Assembly: GCA_021108275.1 (NCBI GenBank) | Contig: JAIORD010000005.1 | Location: forward strand, 163,698-227,697 | DNA length: 64,000 nt | Direction: 5' to 3' | Origin: Methanococcoides sp. | GTDB lineage: Archaea > Halobacteriota > Methanosarcinia > Methanosarcinales > Methanosarcinaceae | In this document: positions 9,721-17,824 of the stretch, piece after piece | Position numbering within the stretch: position 1 is the stretch's first letter | Layout of the letters: every line of letters starts with the position of its first letter | Notes under the pieces: model-generated | What the model was told of the DNA's origin: nothing | What the model saw: only the letters and a program-made list of their open reading frames with translations | Database searches by the model: none | Program-made: the position numbers and the translations under genes

Positions 9721-10425
9721 ATGGAAGAGATGATACAAAATGCATTTGGGTGGATAAAAAAACAGGAGCTCACCACTGCAAAGGAATTATCACGCCTCAT
9801 CACTGCATACGAACTATGGGGTGTGGAAAATGACCTTCCTACAAAGCTCATCCACCTTAAAAGTGAAAATAACTGGGACAATTCAATAAGAGAGACTGCA
9901 AGAGCCTGTTCCAGCCTTGTATCTTCCAACTTAGACCTTGAAGAATGTGGGCAATGGTTGCTTTCTAAAAGGGAGAACAACGGTTCATGGCAGAACGATG
10001 TTTACGACACAACCTATGCATTAATAGCCCTTGCCGAGATGGGCATCCATGAAATGAAAGGTTGCAATTGGCTTGTTGAGAACTATGGTGAAAAATGGGA
10101 ACATGTGGGCACTACATCCCTTATCATCACCACTCTTGTAAAGCAGGAAGATCTGACAAATGAGAAGCATTTCACTGACTTTATAGAAGAACGTGTCAAA
10201 TGGATCTTGTCGGAGAGAGATGAAGACGGTGGTTGGAAATTCATCTCGACCAGCAATCTGGTAATACAGGCATTGGCTATTGTCTGTTTGAAACAAGAAC
10301 TTGATACATCTTTCAAATGGCTAATGTCCAGACAGAACAGCAATGGTTCATGGGGAAAGAATGAAGGAGATATTACTGCAACCGCACTTTCACTTATCAC
10401 TTTGGGATACGCACATAGACTGTAG
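9721..10425 (+). CDS. Prenyltransferase/squalene-cyclase repeat protein, ends in TAG
   Basis: A 234-residue protein made of alpha/alpha-barrel repeats with QW-type motifs (NNGSWQNDVYDTTYALIAL, DGGWKFISTSNLVIQAL, NSNGSWGKNEGDITATALSL), the hallmark of terpene cyclases and prenyltransferase beta subunits. It is far shorter than a full squalene-hopene cyclase (~630 residues) and I see no DXDD acid motif, so catalytic activity is uncertain. The start is ATG 9721 or 9730. The stop is TAG (10423-10425), one of only two in this window; reading it as pyrrolysine would add 20 more residues to a TGA at 10486. The 3' end overlaps the convergent kinase gene by 29 bp. Confidence 0.75.
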   Translation: MEEMIQNAFGWIKKQELTTAKELSRLITAYELWGVENDLPTKLIHLKSENNWDNSIRETARACSSLVSSNLDLEECGQWLLSKRENNGSWQNDVYDTTYALIALAEMGIHEMKGCNWLVENYGEKWEHVGTTSLIITTLVKQEDLTNEKHFTDFIEERVKWILSERDEDGGWKFISTSNLVIQALAIVCLKQELDTSFKWLMSRQNSNGSWGKNEGDITATALSLITLGYAHRL

Positions 10426-12949
10426 TCCCAACCGATTCCTTGCTTTCCACATACACATCCCCACCATGCATATCAGCAAACTGCTTGACAAGTGAAAGAC
10501 CAAGACCAGCTCCACCATACTGGCGTGAAGAAGAAGCATCCGCCTGATAGAATTGATCGAACAGATGGCTCATCTTGTCTTCAACGATGCCAACCCCATT
10601 ATCCTGAACACATAGTTCCAGCATATCATCGATTATCTGGGTGTGGATCTTCACATAACCATTTTTGGTTGAAAATTTCAATGAGTTATTCAGGAGGTTG
10701 TAAAGTATCTGCTTGAACTTTGTCCTGTCAGCAGTGATCATGTCAACTCCATTATTGTGAACCGTGACAGAGATCTGTTTGCTCTTAGCAAAGTCCGACA
10801 TCGACAACACAACTTCATTGATAGTGGGCGGGACAGAGAATTTCTCATAGGTAAGCCCAAGTTTACCAGCCTCTATTTTGGAGATATCAAGGATGTCCTG
10901 GATCAGATTGAGCAGATGAGTTCCACTGGAAGAAATATTCTTCAAATACTTGGTCTGTTTATCGTTCAACTGACCAAAGCTCTCAGTTAAAAGCACATCC
11001 GAAAACCCTATGACAGAATTAAGAGGTGTTCTTAGTTCATGGCTCATGTTAGCAAGAAATTCACTTTTAGTTCGGTTTGCATTTTCGGCCACTTCCATTG
11101 CCTGATGAATGACAAGCTCGGACCTTTTACGTTCAGTTATGTCGATCACGGTGTTCGAGATATATACCGGTTTATTGTTATCATCCGTGATCACAAAACA
11201 ATTCATGAGGGCCGGGAATTCACTGCCATCTTTTCGAACCCTGAGAACTTCATTCATATCATAACCTTTTGAAGCTTTTCGAGACCCACCTTCACAGACC
11301 GCATCATCATTCCGAGCTAAAGAAATGTTTGAGCCCACAAGCTCATCAACATCAAAGCCATGCATCTGTGCAAAACTTTCATTCACATAGAGGACCTTAC
11401 CGCTGACATCTTTAATGGAAACACCATATCGAGCCCCATCGACGATGGTCTTGAAAAGCCGAACTTTCTGGTCCATCTCTTTCTGATCACTTATATCAAA
11501 GATGATACCATCAAAGAACATCAACTTCCCATCCTCAAAGATCCCCCTGCCTCTTTCGTACACATGGTGAACATTGCCCTGAGAATCAAGAACTCGATAC
11601 AGAATCGTAAAATAAGGACGGTCTTCTGTAAGGGATCTATCTATGGCATTAGCCACCATTTCAACATCATCCGGATGGATAAGACTGGCATAAGTGCGGA
11701 CTGAACTCCAAATGAGGTCCGATGCAGAATAACCTGTCATCGCAGTTATTTCTTTACTAATATACTCCATGATATAATCCGGATCATGCTTGCAACGATA
11801 TGTTGCACCCGGAATGTTCACAACCAATGTCTCAAAACGATTTTCATTTTCCTGAAGCTCTTTTTCTGCATTTTTTCGCTCAGTGATATCGCGTACAATT
11901 CCCTGCATGATCTTTGTATCTTCATCGATAACTGAAACGCTTACCTCGACATCGATAATGCTACCATCAGCTTTCTTGAAACGAGATTCAAATCTGGACG
12001 AACCGTTTTCAATAACATCATCCAGATGTTCTTTTGCCTCATATTCAAGACCACTAGGAAGTAGAACCCGAAGATCTTTGGTTTTGAAGACATCCTTTGA
12101 ATAACCAATGAGTTCACATGCTTTGTTGTTCACATCGAGAATAGTACCATCAAAGGTGTGAATGAAGATCGCATCGTTCGAGTTCTCGAACAAGGACCTG
12201 AACCGATTATTCCTATCAAGCAAAGCATTCCTTGCTTCAACATATGCACTTATGTCCCTTGTTCTACCCTGAATACAGATAGGAAGCTGGTTTTCATTAA
12301 GAACTATCTTGCCAGTAATATCAATTGAAAGCAAAGTACCATCTTTGCGGATAAGATATGTTTCAAAAGAAAGAATTTCGCCTTTTTTACACTTTTCATT
12401 ATTGATAAGGCTAATAACTCTGCCAAATTCTTCCGGTGTAAAAAGCATCGAAAGTTTAGAGCCTATCACTTCATCTACTGAATATCCTGTAACATCGAGC
12501 ACTGAACGATTGACATAAGTAAAACACAAAGACATGTCCAGTTGCCATATGACATCGAGAGTATTGTCAGCAAGGAGACGATACTTTTTTTCACTTTCAA
12601 CGAGTTTATTAAGAGTTGTCAGTTGTTCTGTTACATCCTTTATGATCACTATAAGACGGTCTTTGCTTTCAAGAACGAATGTAGCTTCAAGATCATGCAA
12701 TTCTCTCCCTAACTGAAGTTGATATTGCATATCGCGCATATCGCCTGTGATCATAACGTCTTTGATGCAGCTTTTTGCTTTCTCGGAAACGTCTGAAGGT
12801 AAAATATCACTTATGTTCTTGCCCATGAAATGTTCAGGCTCTACGAGTAATTGTACGCCTTCAGAAGAGTTGTAGCTTAATATGATCCCATCTGCACTTA
12901 TATGGAATACTATAAGGTTTCTTGTCACCAATGATCCATCCAATGTCAA
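10397..12949 (-). CDS. Soluble multi-PAS sensor histidine kinase
   Basis: An 850-residue histidine kinase with about five PAS domains in tandem (roughly 1-110, 115-235, 245-365, 370-490, 495-615), then HisKA (phospho-acceptor in SEFLANMSHELRTPLN, ~640) and HATPase_c (ADRTKFKQILYNLLNNSLKF; DNGVGI; GGAGLGLSL). There is no membrane segment, so sensing is cytoplasmic, perhaps of redox state or ligands. There is no receiver domain and no adjacent response regulator, so it is an orphan here. The 3' end overlaps the convergent repeat-protein gene. Confidence 0.93.
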   Translation of the reverse strand: MTLDGSLVTRNLIVFHISADGIILSYNSSEGVQLLVEPEHFMGKNISDILPSDVSEKAKSCIKDVMITGDMRDMQYQLQLGRELHDLEATFVLESKDRLIVIIKDVTEQLTTLNKLVESEKKYRLLADNTLDVIWQLDMSLCFTYVNRSVLDVTGYSVDEVIGSKLSMLFTPEEFGRVISLINNEKCKKGEILSFETYLIRKDGTLLSIDITGKIVLNENQLPICIQGRTRDISAYVEARNALLDRNNRFRSLFENSNDAIFIHTFDGTILDVNNKACELIGYSKDVFKTKDLRVLLPSGLEYEAKEHLDDVIENGSSRFESRFKKADGSIIDVEVSVSVIDEDTKIMQGIVRDITERKNAEKELQENENRFETLVVNIPGATYRCKHDPDYIMEYISKEITAMTGYSASDLIWSSVRTYASLIHPDDVEMVANAIDRSLTEDRPYFTILYRVLDSQGNVHHVYERGRGIFEDGKLMFFDGIIFDISDQKEMDQKVRLFKTIVDGARYGVSIKDVSGKVLYVNESFAQMHGFDVDELVGSNISLARNDDAVCEGGSRKASKGYDMNEVLRVRKDGSEFPALMNCFVITDDNNKPVYISNTVIDITERKRSELVIHQAMEVAENANRTKSEFLANMSHELRTPLNSVIGFSDVLLTESFGQLNDKQTKYLKNISSSGTHLLNLIQDILDISKIEAGKLGLTYEKFSVPPTINEVVLSMSDFAKSKQISVTVHNNGVDMITADRTKFKQILYNLLNNSLKFSTKNGYVKIHTQIIDDMLELCVQDNGVGIVEDKMSHLFDQFYQADASSSRQYGGAGLGLSLVKQFADMHGGDVYVESKESVGTTVYVRIPK

Positions 12950-13193
12950 TTATTGTTTGATAAATAGTTAACCACATATAATATCAAAATTAAAACCTAT
13001 ATTAATGGAAGATCAAAATTTAGATTACTGTATGTGATATTATTCACATAATATATTAGGACATAGGATAACAATCCAAAATACCTCAAGCGACCTAAAA
13101 ATAGACTTTTAAAGTCTATAGTAAATGTATCTATTGTTTTGACTAATAGCACTATTCAGATCACTTGACCAAATGACAATATGAGGTGAACAA

Positions 13194-13769
13194 ATGCTAA
13201 GTGAACTTGTTCTCAGGACCAGATGTTATAGAAGATTTAAACAGACTGAGGTTATATCAAAAGAAATATTAACAGAACTTGTCAATATTGCAAGAGTCTC
13301 AGCTTCAGCTACCAACAGCCAGCCACTGAAATATATCATTTCATCCGATCTGAAAATGAACAATATCATATTCGAACAGCTTGGATGGGCAGGTTATCTT
13401 CACGAATGGAAAGGGCCTGCTGAAGGAGAAAGACCAGCCGCTTACATCATTATACTCGATGATACGAGGATAAGACCCGATGCAAGATATGATGCAGGAA
13501 TTGCTTTACAGAACATTCGCCTTGCTGCCATGGAGAAAGGTATTGGAAGCTGTGTCATTGGTTCTGTTAACAGAGAAGTGCTGAGAGAAGAACTTGATGT
13601 GCCTCCCGAATTCGAGATGATGCTGGTTTTAGCAATGGGCATCCCGGCAGAAGAGATAGTTCTCGAGGAAACCGGAGAGGAACATGATATTAGATACTGG
13701 CGTGATGAGAACGGATGCCATCATGTTCCAAAGAGAGAACTGGAGGAAGTTCTGTTTAAAGCATACTGA
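13194..13769 (+). CDS. Nitroreductase-family FMN oxidoreductase
   Basis: A 191-residue nitroreductase-like flavoprotein. The N-terminal RCYRRFKQTEVISKEIL and SASATNSQPLKYI match the FMN-binding start of the family, and the central MEKGIGSCVIGSVNR matches the usual conserved stretch. Substrate unknown. A good ribosome-binding site GAGGTGA (13183-13189) precedes ATG 13194. It stands alone; the next gene begins about 120 bp away. Confidence 0.88.
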   Translation: MLSELVLRTRCYRRFKQTEVISKEILTELVNIARVSASATNSQPLKYIISSDLKMNNIIFEQLGWAGYLHEWKGPAEGERPAAYIIILDDTRIRPDARYDAGIALQNIRLAAMEKGIGSCVIGSVNREVLREELDVPPEFEMMLVLAMGIPAEEIVLEETGEEHDIRYWRDENGCHHVPKRELEEVLFKAY

Positions 13770-13887
13770 AATCGATGCTGATAGAAAACAATAGAATATA
13801 TAAAGAAAAAGACAGTAACTAAGCACTGATAGAACATATATATGAGATAGAGCTATCACCCTTTCAAGATCACGGATGTGGATAGAG

Positions 13888-14322
13888 ATGGATGAGAAAT
13901 TTATCAGATACCATGCAGATACAAATACTTACATTATCCGTAGGAAAGCCTTCTTTGAAAATAGCATCAAGATAGATGGTAACATGATCGTAGGGCCTGG
14001 TGCGAACTTCTGGAAAGATCTGGAAGTTAGTGGATCACTACAGCTTGGAAAAGAATCATTGGTTAAAGGTAATATCAAAGCAAATGATGCCCTCATAAGC
14101 ACACGTTGTGAGATAAGCGGGAACATTGAGATTGCAAATGATCTTACAATGCTTGACAACGTAAAGGTTGGAGGATCGGCAATATGTGGAAATGAAATGT
14201 CCATCAGACCAGGTTGTCAGGTAAAGTTCGTTAAAGCTGCTACTGCTTTAGAGCTTATAGGAAAGGTCGCTATAAAAGAAATAGAATCCGGAACAAAGCT
14301 TATTGTTCGTTCCGAGATGTAA
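13888..14322 (+). CDS. Bactofilin-like polymer-forming beta-helix protein
   Basis: About 144 residues with regularly spaced short hydrophobic/glycine turns (IDGNMIVGPG, LEVSGSLQLG, SLVKGNIKAN, CEISGNIEIA, NVKVGGSAICG) predicting a right-handed beta-helix as in bactofilins (polymer-forming cytoskeletal family, PF04519-like). There is no signal peptide. An in-frame ATG at 13876 would add four residues. Bactofilins form filaments or membrane-associated scaffolds; the archaeal role is unknown. Confidence 0.65.
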   Translation: MDEKFIRYHADTNTYIIRRKAFFENSIKIDGNMIVGPGANFWKDLEVSGSLQLGKESLVKGNIKANDALISTRCEISGNIEIANDLTMLDNVKVGGSAICGNEMSIRPGCQVKFVKAATALELIGKVAIKEIESGTKLIVRSEM

Positions 14323-14336
14323 TACATTTGTTAAAG

Positions 14337-15095
14337 TTAGTTACGCCGCTCTTCTGCCAGCATTTTCAAAAGCTGGTTACGTAACTCATTTGCCTCGGAA
14401 CTTGTCCTTTCACGAGGTCTTGGAAGATCAACGTTTATGACTTTCTTTATCCTACCAGGTCTTGCACTCATCACAACGATCTTGTCCGCAAGGAAAACCG
14501 CTTCGTCCACACTATGGGTCACGAAAACGATTGTTATCTGGTACTTTGCCCAAACCTGAAGCAGTTCTTTTTGCAATGTGTTCCTTGTCTGTGCATCCAG
14601 AGCCCCGAAAGGTTCGTCCATAAGAAGGACCTTGGGTTCGTTCGCAAGAGCTCGAGCAATGGCCACCCTCTGTCGCATACCACCGGAAAGTTCATAGGGA
14701 TAACTGTTCCGGAACTGTTCAAGCCCTACGAGCTTTAAGTATTTTTCAGCTACTTCGAGTACCTTGTTCTTGGGGATACCCTTCATTTGAGGGCCAAAGG
14801 TAATGTTCTGGATGACAGTCCTCCAGGGGAAAAGAGAATACTCCTGAAATACCATCCCTCTTGTCGAATCCGGAATGGTAATGTCCTCACCATCGAGGGT
14901 TATCTGCCCCTTATCCGGTCTTTCAAGCCCGGCGATGGTCCTGAGAAGTGTTGTTTTTCCACATCCAGAAGGACCTATGAAACAGACAAATTCCTTGTCC
15001 TTTATTTCAAGGTCAACATTATCAAGTGCAAGGGTGGACTCACCGTTCTCTTTCTCAAACGCCACCGAGATACCGGAGACTTTTACCTCACCCAT
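14337..15095 (-). CDS. ABC transporter ATPase, nitrate/sulfonate/taurine type
   Basis: A 252-residue ABC ATPase (SsuB/TauB/NrtD-like). Walker A GPSGCGKTT is near residue 35, the signature LSGGMRQR near 130, Walker B VLLMDEPF near 155, and the switch His in FVTHSVDEA. The start overlaps the permease stop in a TAATG junction at 15095-15097, with AGGAG 12 bases upstream; an earlier in-frame start at 15119 would lie inside the permease and is unlikely. Last gene of the three-gene operon. Confidence 0.92.
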   Translation of the reverse strand: MGEVKVSGISVAFEKENGESTLALDNVDLEIKDKEFVCFIGPSGCGKTTLLRTIAGLERPDKGQITLDGEDITIPDSTRGMVFQEYSLFPWRTVIQNITFGPQMKGIPKNKVLEVAEKYLKLVGLEQFRNSYPYELSGGMRQRVAIARALANEPKVLLMDEPFGALDAQTRNTLQKELLQVWAKYQITIVFVTHSVDEAVFLADKIVVMSARPGRIKKVINVDLPRPRERTSSEANELRNQLLKMLAEERRN

Positions 15096-15883
15096 TATAC
15101 CACAACTCCTGCACGCCATTCAAGAAGATGTCCATCGACATACCACCTGAACACCCTGTCAATGAAAAGACCCAGGAAGCCAAGTATCAGCATATAAACA
15201 AGAACAAAATCCATCTGGTGCAGATAGTAGTGCCACCAGATCTTGTAACCAAGCCCGTTCGTACTTACACCGAACATCTCCGCTGCAACCAGACACATCC
15301 AACCCACACCCATGGAAATGCGGATACCTGAAGCAATGGAAGGCAGGGCAGACGGTAATGCAACGTGGCGTATAAGCGACCCACTGCTCATGCAACCCAA
15401 GACTTTGGCAGCTTCCACATAGACCTTTGGAACGCTTTTGAAGCCATCGAATGTGTTGATGATAACAGGGAATACCGCACCAATAAAGACCACGAACCCT
15501 GCGGAAGTGTGGGTCAGACCGAACCAGACTATGGCAAAGGGGATCCATGCAAGTGGTGGAATGGGACGAATTATCTCTATCAGAGGGTCCAATGCACGAT
15601 TCACGTTCTTGAACCAGCCCATGACTACCCCTATGGGAATCCCTATTAAAAGTGCAGAAAGAATTCCAATTCCAAAATGAAGCATACTTATTGCAAGATC
15701 AGTGAAGAGGATACCTCCTTCGATGATCTTGATAAAAGCGAACAGAACATCAGTAAAGCTTGGCAGGATAAACTTATTGTTTACCACGAGGTCTGCTATC
15801 AGTTGCCATATGATAATGGCTACAGTAACGGATAATATTTCAATTCCTATTTCCCGTGGCCCTTTTGTACCGGCTTTACTCAT
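15095..15883 (-). CDS. ABC transporter permease, nitrate/sulfonate/taurine type
   Basis: A 262-residue inner-membrane permease with about six hydrophobic segments and the cytoplasmic coupling loop (EAAKVLGCMSSGSLIRHVALPSALPSI) that contacts the ATPase. It resembles SsuC/TauC/NrtB. The stop overlaps the start of the ATPase gene, and the binding-protein gene lies about 80 bp upstream. The substrate cannot be read from sequence. Confidence 0.92.
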   Translation of the reverse strand: MSKAGTKGPREIGIEILSVTVAIIIWQLIADLVVNNKFILPSFTDVLFAFIKIIEGGILFTDLAISMLHFGIGILSALLIGIPIGVVMGWFKNVNRALDPLIEIIRPIPPLAWIPFAIVWFGLTHTSAGFVVFIGAVFPVIINTFDGFKSVPKVYVEAAKVLGCMSSGSLIRHVALPSALPSIASGIRISMGVGWMCLVAAEMFGVSTNGLGYKIWWHYYLHQMDFVLVYMLILGFLGLFIDRVFRWYVDGHLLEWRAGVVV

Positions 15884-15962
15884 GATACCTCCTTCGATGA
15901 TCGAGGGACATAACCCTCAATTCCGGCGGTTAAATGTTCTGTTCATTAATGTATGTTGCTAT

Positions 15963-16958
15963 TTACTCTTCAGAGACCTTCTCGTAGAAGCTCACGTCAA
16001 AGATATCCTCTTCTGTAAGCTGGCTGTCGATATAACCAAGTTCATACTGGAAGTTTGCGTATTCCACTGTAGAATTCACAAGCGGACGTGGGTCAGCTGA
16101 CCAGACACCATCCCAGTTTTCAAGGGACTGAAGGACAGTTGCATTGTCAACACCCTGCTTGTTAGCAAATGTGTTCGCTGCATCTTCGATGTTGATATTA
16201 TCATACTCGATAGCCTTGATGTGAGTCTTTACGATCTGTTCGACCAGTTCAGGGTTATTCCTGATAAGGTCACCACTGACCACAAGCACACAACATGCAT
16301 GGTCTGCAAGTATTTCCCCGGATGCAACAACTGAACGACCGGAACCTTCCGCTTCAATGAACGTTGGTGCAGGGTGTGGCAGGAATACACCGTCTACCTG
16401 ACCTGCTGCAAGAGCAGCGGTTGCGGGTCCCGGACCCATTGGGACAACTTCGACATCTGTACCAGGTTCAAGACCGTTCTCTATCAACCAGTCCTTGAAA
16501 ATGGTATCCTGTATGGTTCCCGGTGGGAAAGTTGCTATCTTTAAACCTTTAAGGTCTGCAGGGCCATCATACTTGAACTCGTTTCTGAGTACAAGATCAG
16601 ATCCCTGTGTGTTCACTGCTGCGACGATCTTTGCATCAAGTCCGGTACTGAGTGCGGAAATAACAGGTGCTGCACCAACGTATGCAACATCAATTTTTCC
16701 TGCGATCATTGAATGCATTTCAGGAGTGCCGGTAGGGAACTCAAACTCCTTTATGCTCGTGATACCAAATGGTGCGAGGTCCTCAGCCCACCAGCCGTTC
16801 TCAAAGGCCGTCATGTATGATATCTGGTGAGTGCTTGGCTGATAGCCAATGTTTATTTCGGTCAAATTTCCATCATCTGGTGCGGAAGTACATCCTGACA
16901 GGAATACTGCTGCAACCAGCATGACAGATATGAATGTAATTGCTGTGATTTTTTTCAG
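15963..16958 (-). CDS. ABC substrate-binding lipoprotein, SsuA/TauA (NMT1-like)
   Basis: A lipid-anchored binding protein of the NMT1/SsuA/TauA family with a lipobox ending FLSGC and a periplasmic-type domain (INIGYQPSTHQISYMTA near the N-terminus). The first ATG (16922) leaves a signal peptide with no positive residues. Twelve codons upstream, a CTG at 16956-16958 is followed by KKITAITFISV, giving a textbook lipoprotein signal, and sits 6-7 bases after the strong ribosome-binding site GGAGGG (16965-16970). I therefore place the start at CTG. Total is 331 residues. First gene of the operon, with a TATA box near 17014-17021. Confidence 0.85.
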   Translation of the reverse strand: MKKITAITFISVMLVAAVFLSGCTSAPDDGNLTEINIGYQPSTHQISYMTAFENGWWAEDLAPFGITSIKEFEFPTGTPEMHSMIAGKIDVAYVGAAPVISALSTGLDAKIVAAVNTQGSDLVLRNEFKYDGPADLKGLKIATFPPGTIQDTIFKDWLIENGLEPGTDVEVVPMGPGPATAALAAGQVDGVFLPHPAPTFIEAEGSGRSVVASGEILADHACCVLVVSGDLIRNNPELVEQIVKTHIKAIEYDNINIEDAANTFANKQGVDNATVLQSLENWDGVWSADPRPLVNSTVEYANFQYELGYIDSQLTEEDIFDVSFYEKVSEE

Positions 16959-17013
16959 ATCGATCCCTCCATTAATAAATATGTTACTATCATGCTATTT
17001 CATCAGAAGGCCC

Positions 17014-17021
17014 TATTTATA
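17014..17021 (-). promoter_or_regulatory. TATA box of the ABC transporter operon
   Basis: TATAAATA on the minus strand. It predicts a transcription start near 16990 and a leader of about 30 nt ahead of the CTG start and its ribosome-binding site. Confidence 0.65.
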
Positions 17022-17046
17022 GATTGTCGTATCAACCGAGATTATT

Positions 17047-17097
17047 TCCTAAAAGTAGTAATACAAAGCTTAATATATCCTAAAAGAGTTAATATAT
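17047..17097. promoter_or_regulatory. Direct repeats in the divergent ABC/HTH regulator region
   Basis: TCCTAAAAG occurs at 17047-17055 and 17078-17086, exactly 31 bp apart (three helical turns). TTAATATAT occurs at 17070-17078 and 17089-17097. This is plausible operator and TATA material for the regulator at 17110 and perhaps the ABC operon. Confidence 0.4.
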
Positions 17098-17109
17098 TTT
17101 ATTGGAGGA

Positions 17110-17637
17110 GTGAGTATAAGCGTTGCAAATAAAGTGATAGATGCGGCTTTTGAGTCGGATGAAGCATTCCAGCACACATTGTTAAAAGTTATCAAGGAAG
17201 ACCTTGAACTTACAGCCATTGAGTTCTCGGAGTATGCGAACATTCCACCAAGTACACTTTATAAGCTCATGTCAGGAAACAGGGAACCGAACATGAGAAC
17301 ACTCCGTCAGATAGTTAAAACCATCAGGACCATCGAGGGTTCCGACAAGGGTGATTTCATTGCAGTCATCGCTGCACGTCCTGTGCTGGATAATATCAGT
17401 GAGAGCAAGAGGAAAATAGGAGGAACACTCTGTACCATCAGAGAATATTCCGCCACCACAATGGAAGAGGCCATAATCGCCGCTGTCCGTGCTGAAAGGG
17501 AAGGAGCCAAAGCCCTTGTATGTGCACCGATAGTCAGCCCCACAATAGAAAAGATCATCCGCATCCCTGTTGCGACAATAATGCCGAAGAACAGTGTTAT
17601 CGAGGCCATAGAAGCTGTTGCACGCAAGATAGAGTGA
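17110..17637 (+). CDS. HTH regulator with PrpR_N-like sensor domain
   Basis: About 175 residues with an N-terminal XRE-like helix-turn-helix (EFSEYANIPPSTLYKLMSGNREPNMRTLRQIVKTI) and a C-terminal segment (EEAIIAAVRAEREGAKALVCAPIVSPTIEKIIRIPVATI) resembling a small-molecule-binding PrpR_N domain. It is divergent from the ABC operon and likely regulates it. The start is unusual: GTG 17110 lies one base from GGAGG (17104-17108), too close for normal initiation, whereas ATA 17116 has ideal 7-base spacing but is a rare start codon. Confidence 0.75.
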   Translation: MSISVANKVIDAAFESDEAFQHTLLKVIKEDLELTAIEFSEYANIPPSTLYKLMSGNREPNMRTLRQIVKTIRTIEGSDKGDFIAVIAARPVLDNISESKRKIGGTLCTIREYSATTMEEAIIAAVRAEREGAKALVCAPIVSPTIEKIIRIPVATIMPKNSVIEAIEAVARKIE

Positions 17638-17772
17638 ACTGCTCCCAGCTTACGCAAGGAACCTTCTCGTCGCAGAGTGGGTAAAGAACCTTAAATTTCT
17701 ACTTTTTTTAATAGATTGAAATTATGCGATCAGCTTTGCTTATCGCTAAATGAAAACAGATAGGATCAGAAA

Positions 17773-17807
17773 TAAAAAAAGAGATTATGCCGACACCTTT
17801 GCCGGCA
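17773..17807 (-). terminator. Terminator of the S-layer-type gene
   Basis: On the minus strand, a TGCCG/CGGCA stem (17803-17807 with 17788-17792) followed by a run of seven T (17774-17780). Lies 18 bp past the stop. Confidence 0.6.
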
Positions 17808-17824
17808 ACATCATATATGTATCC

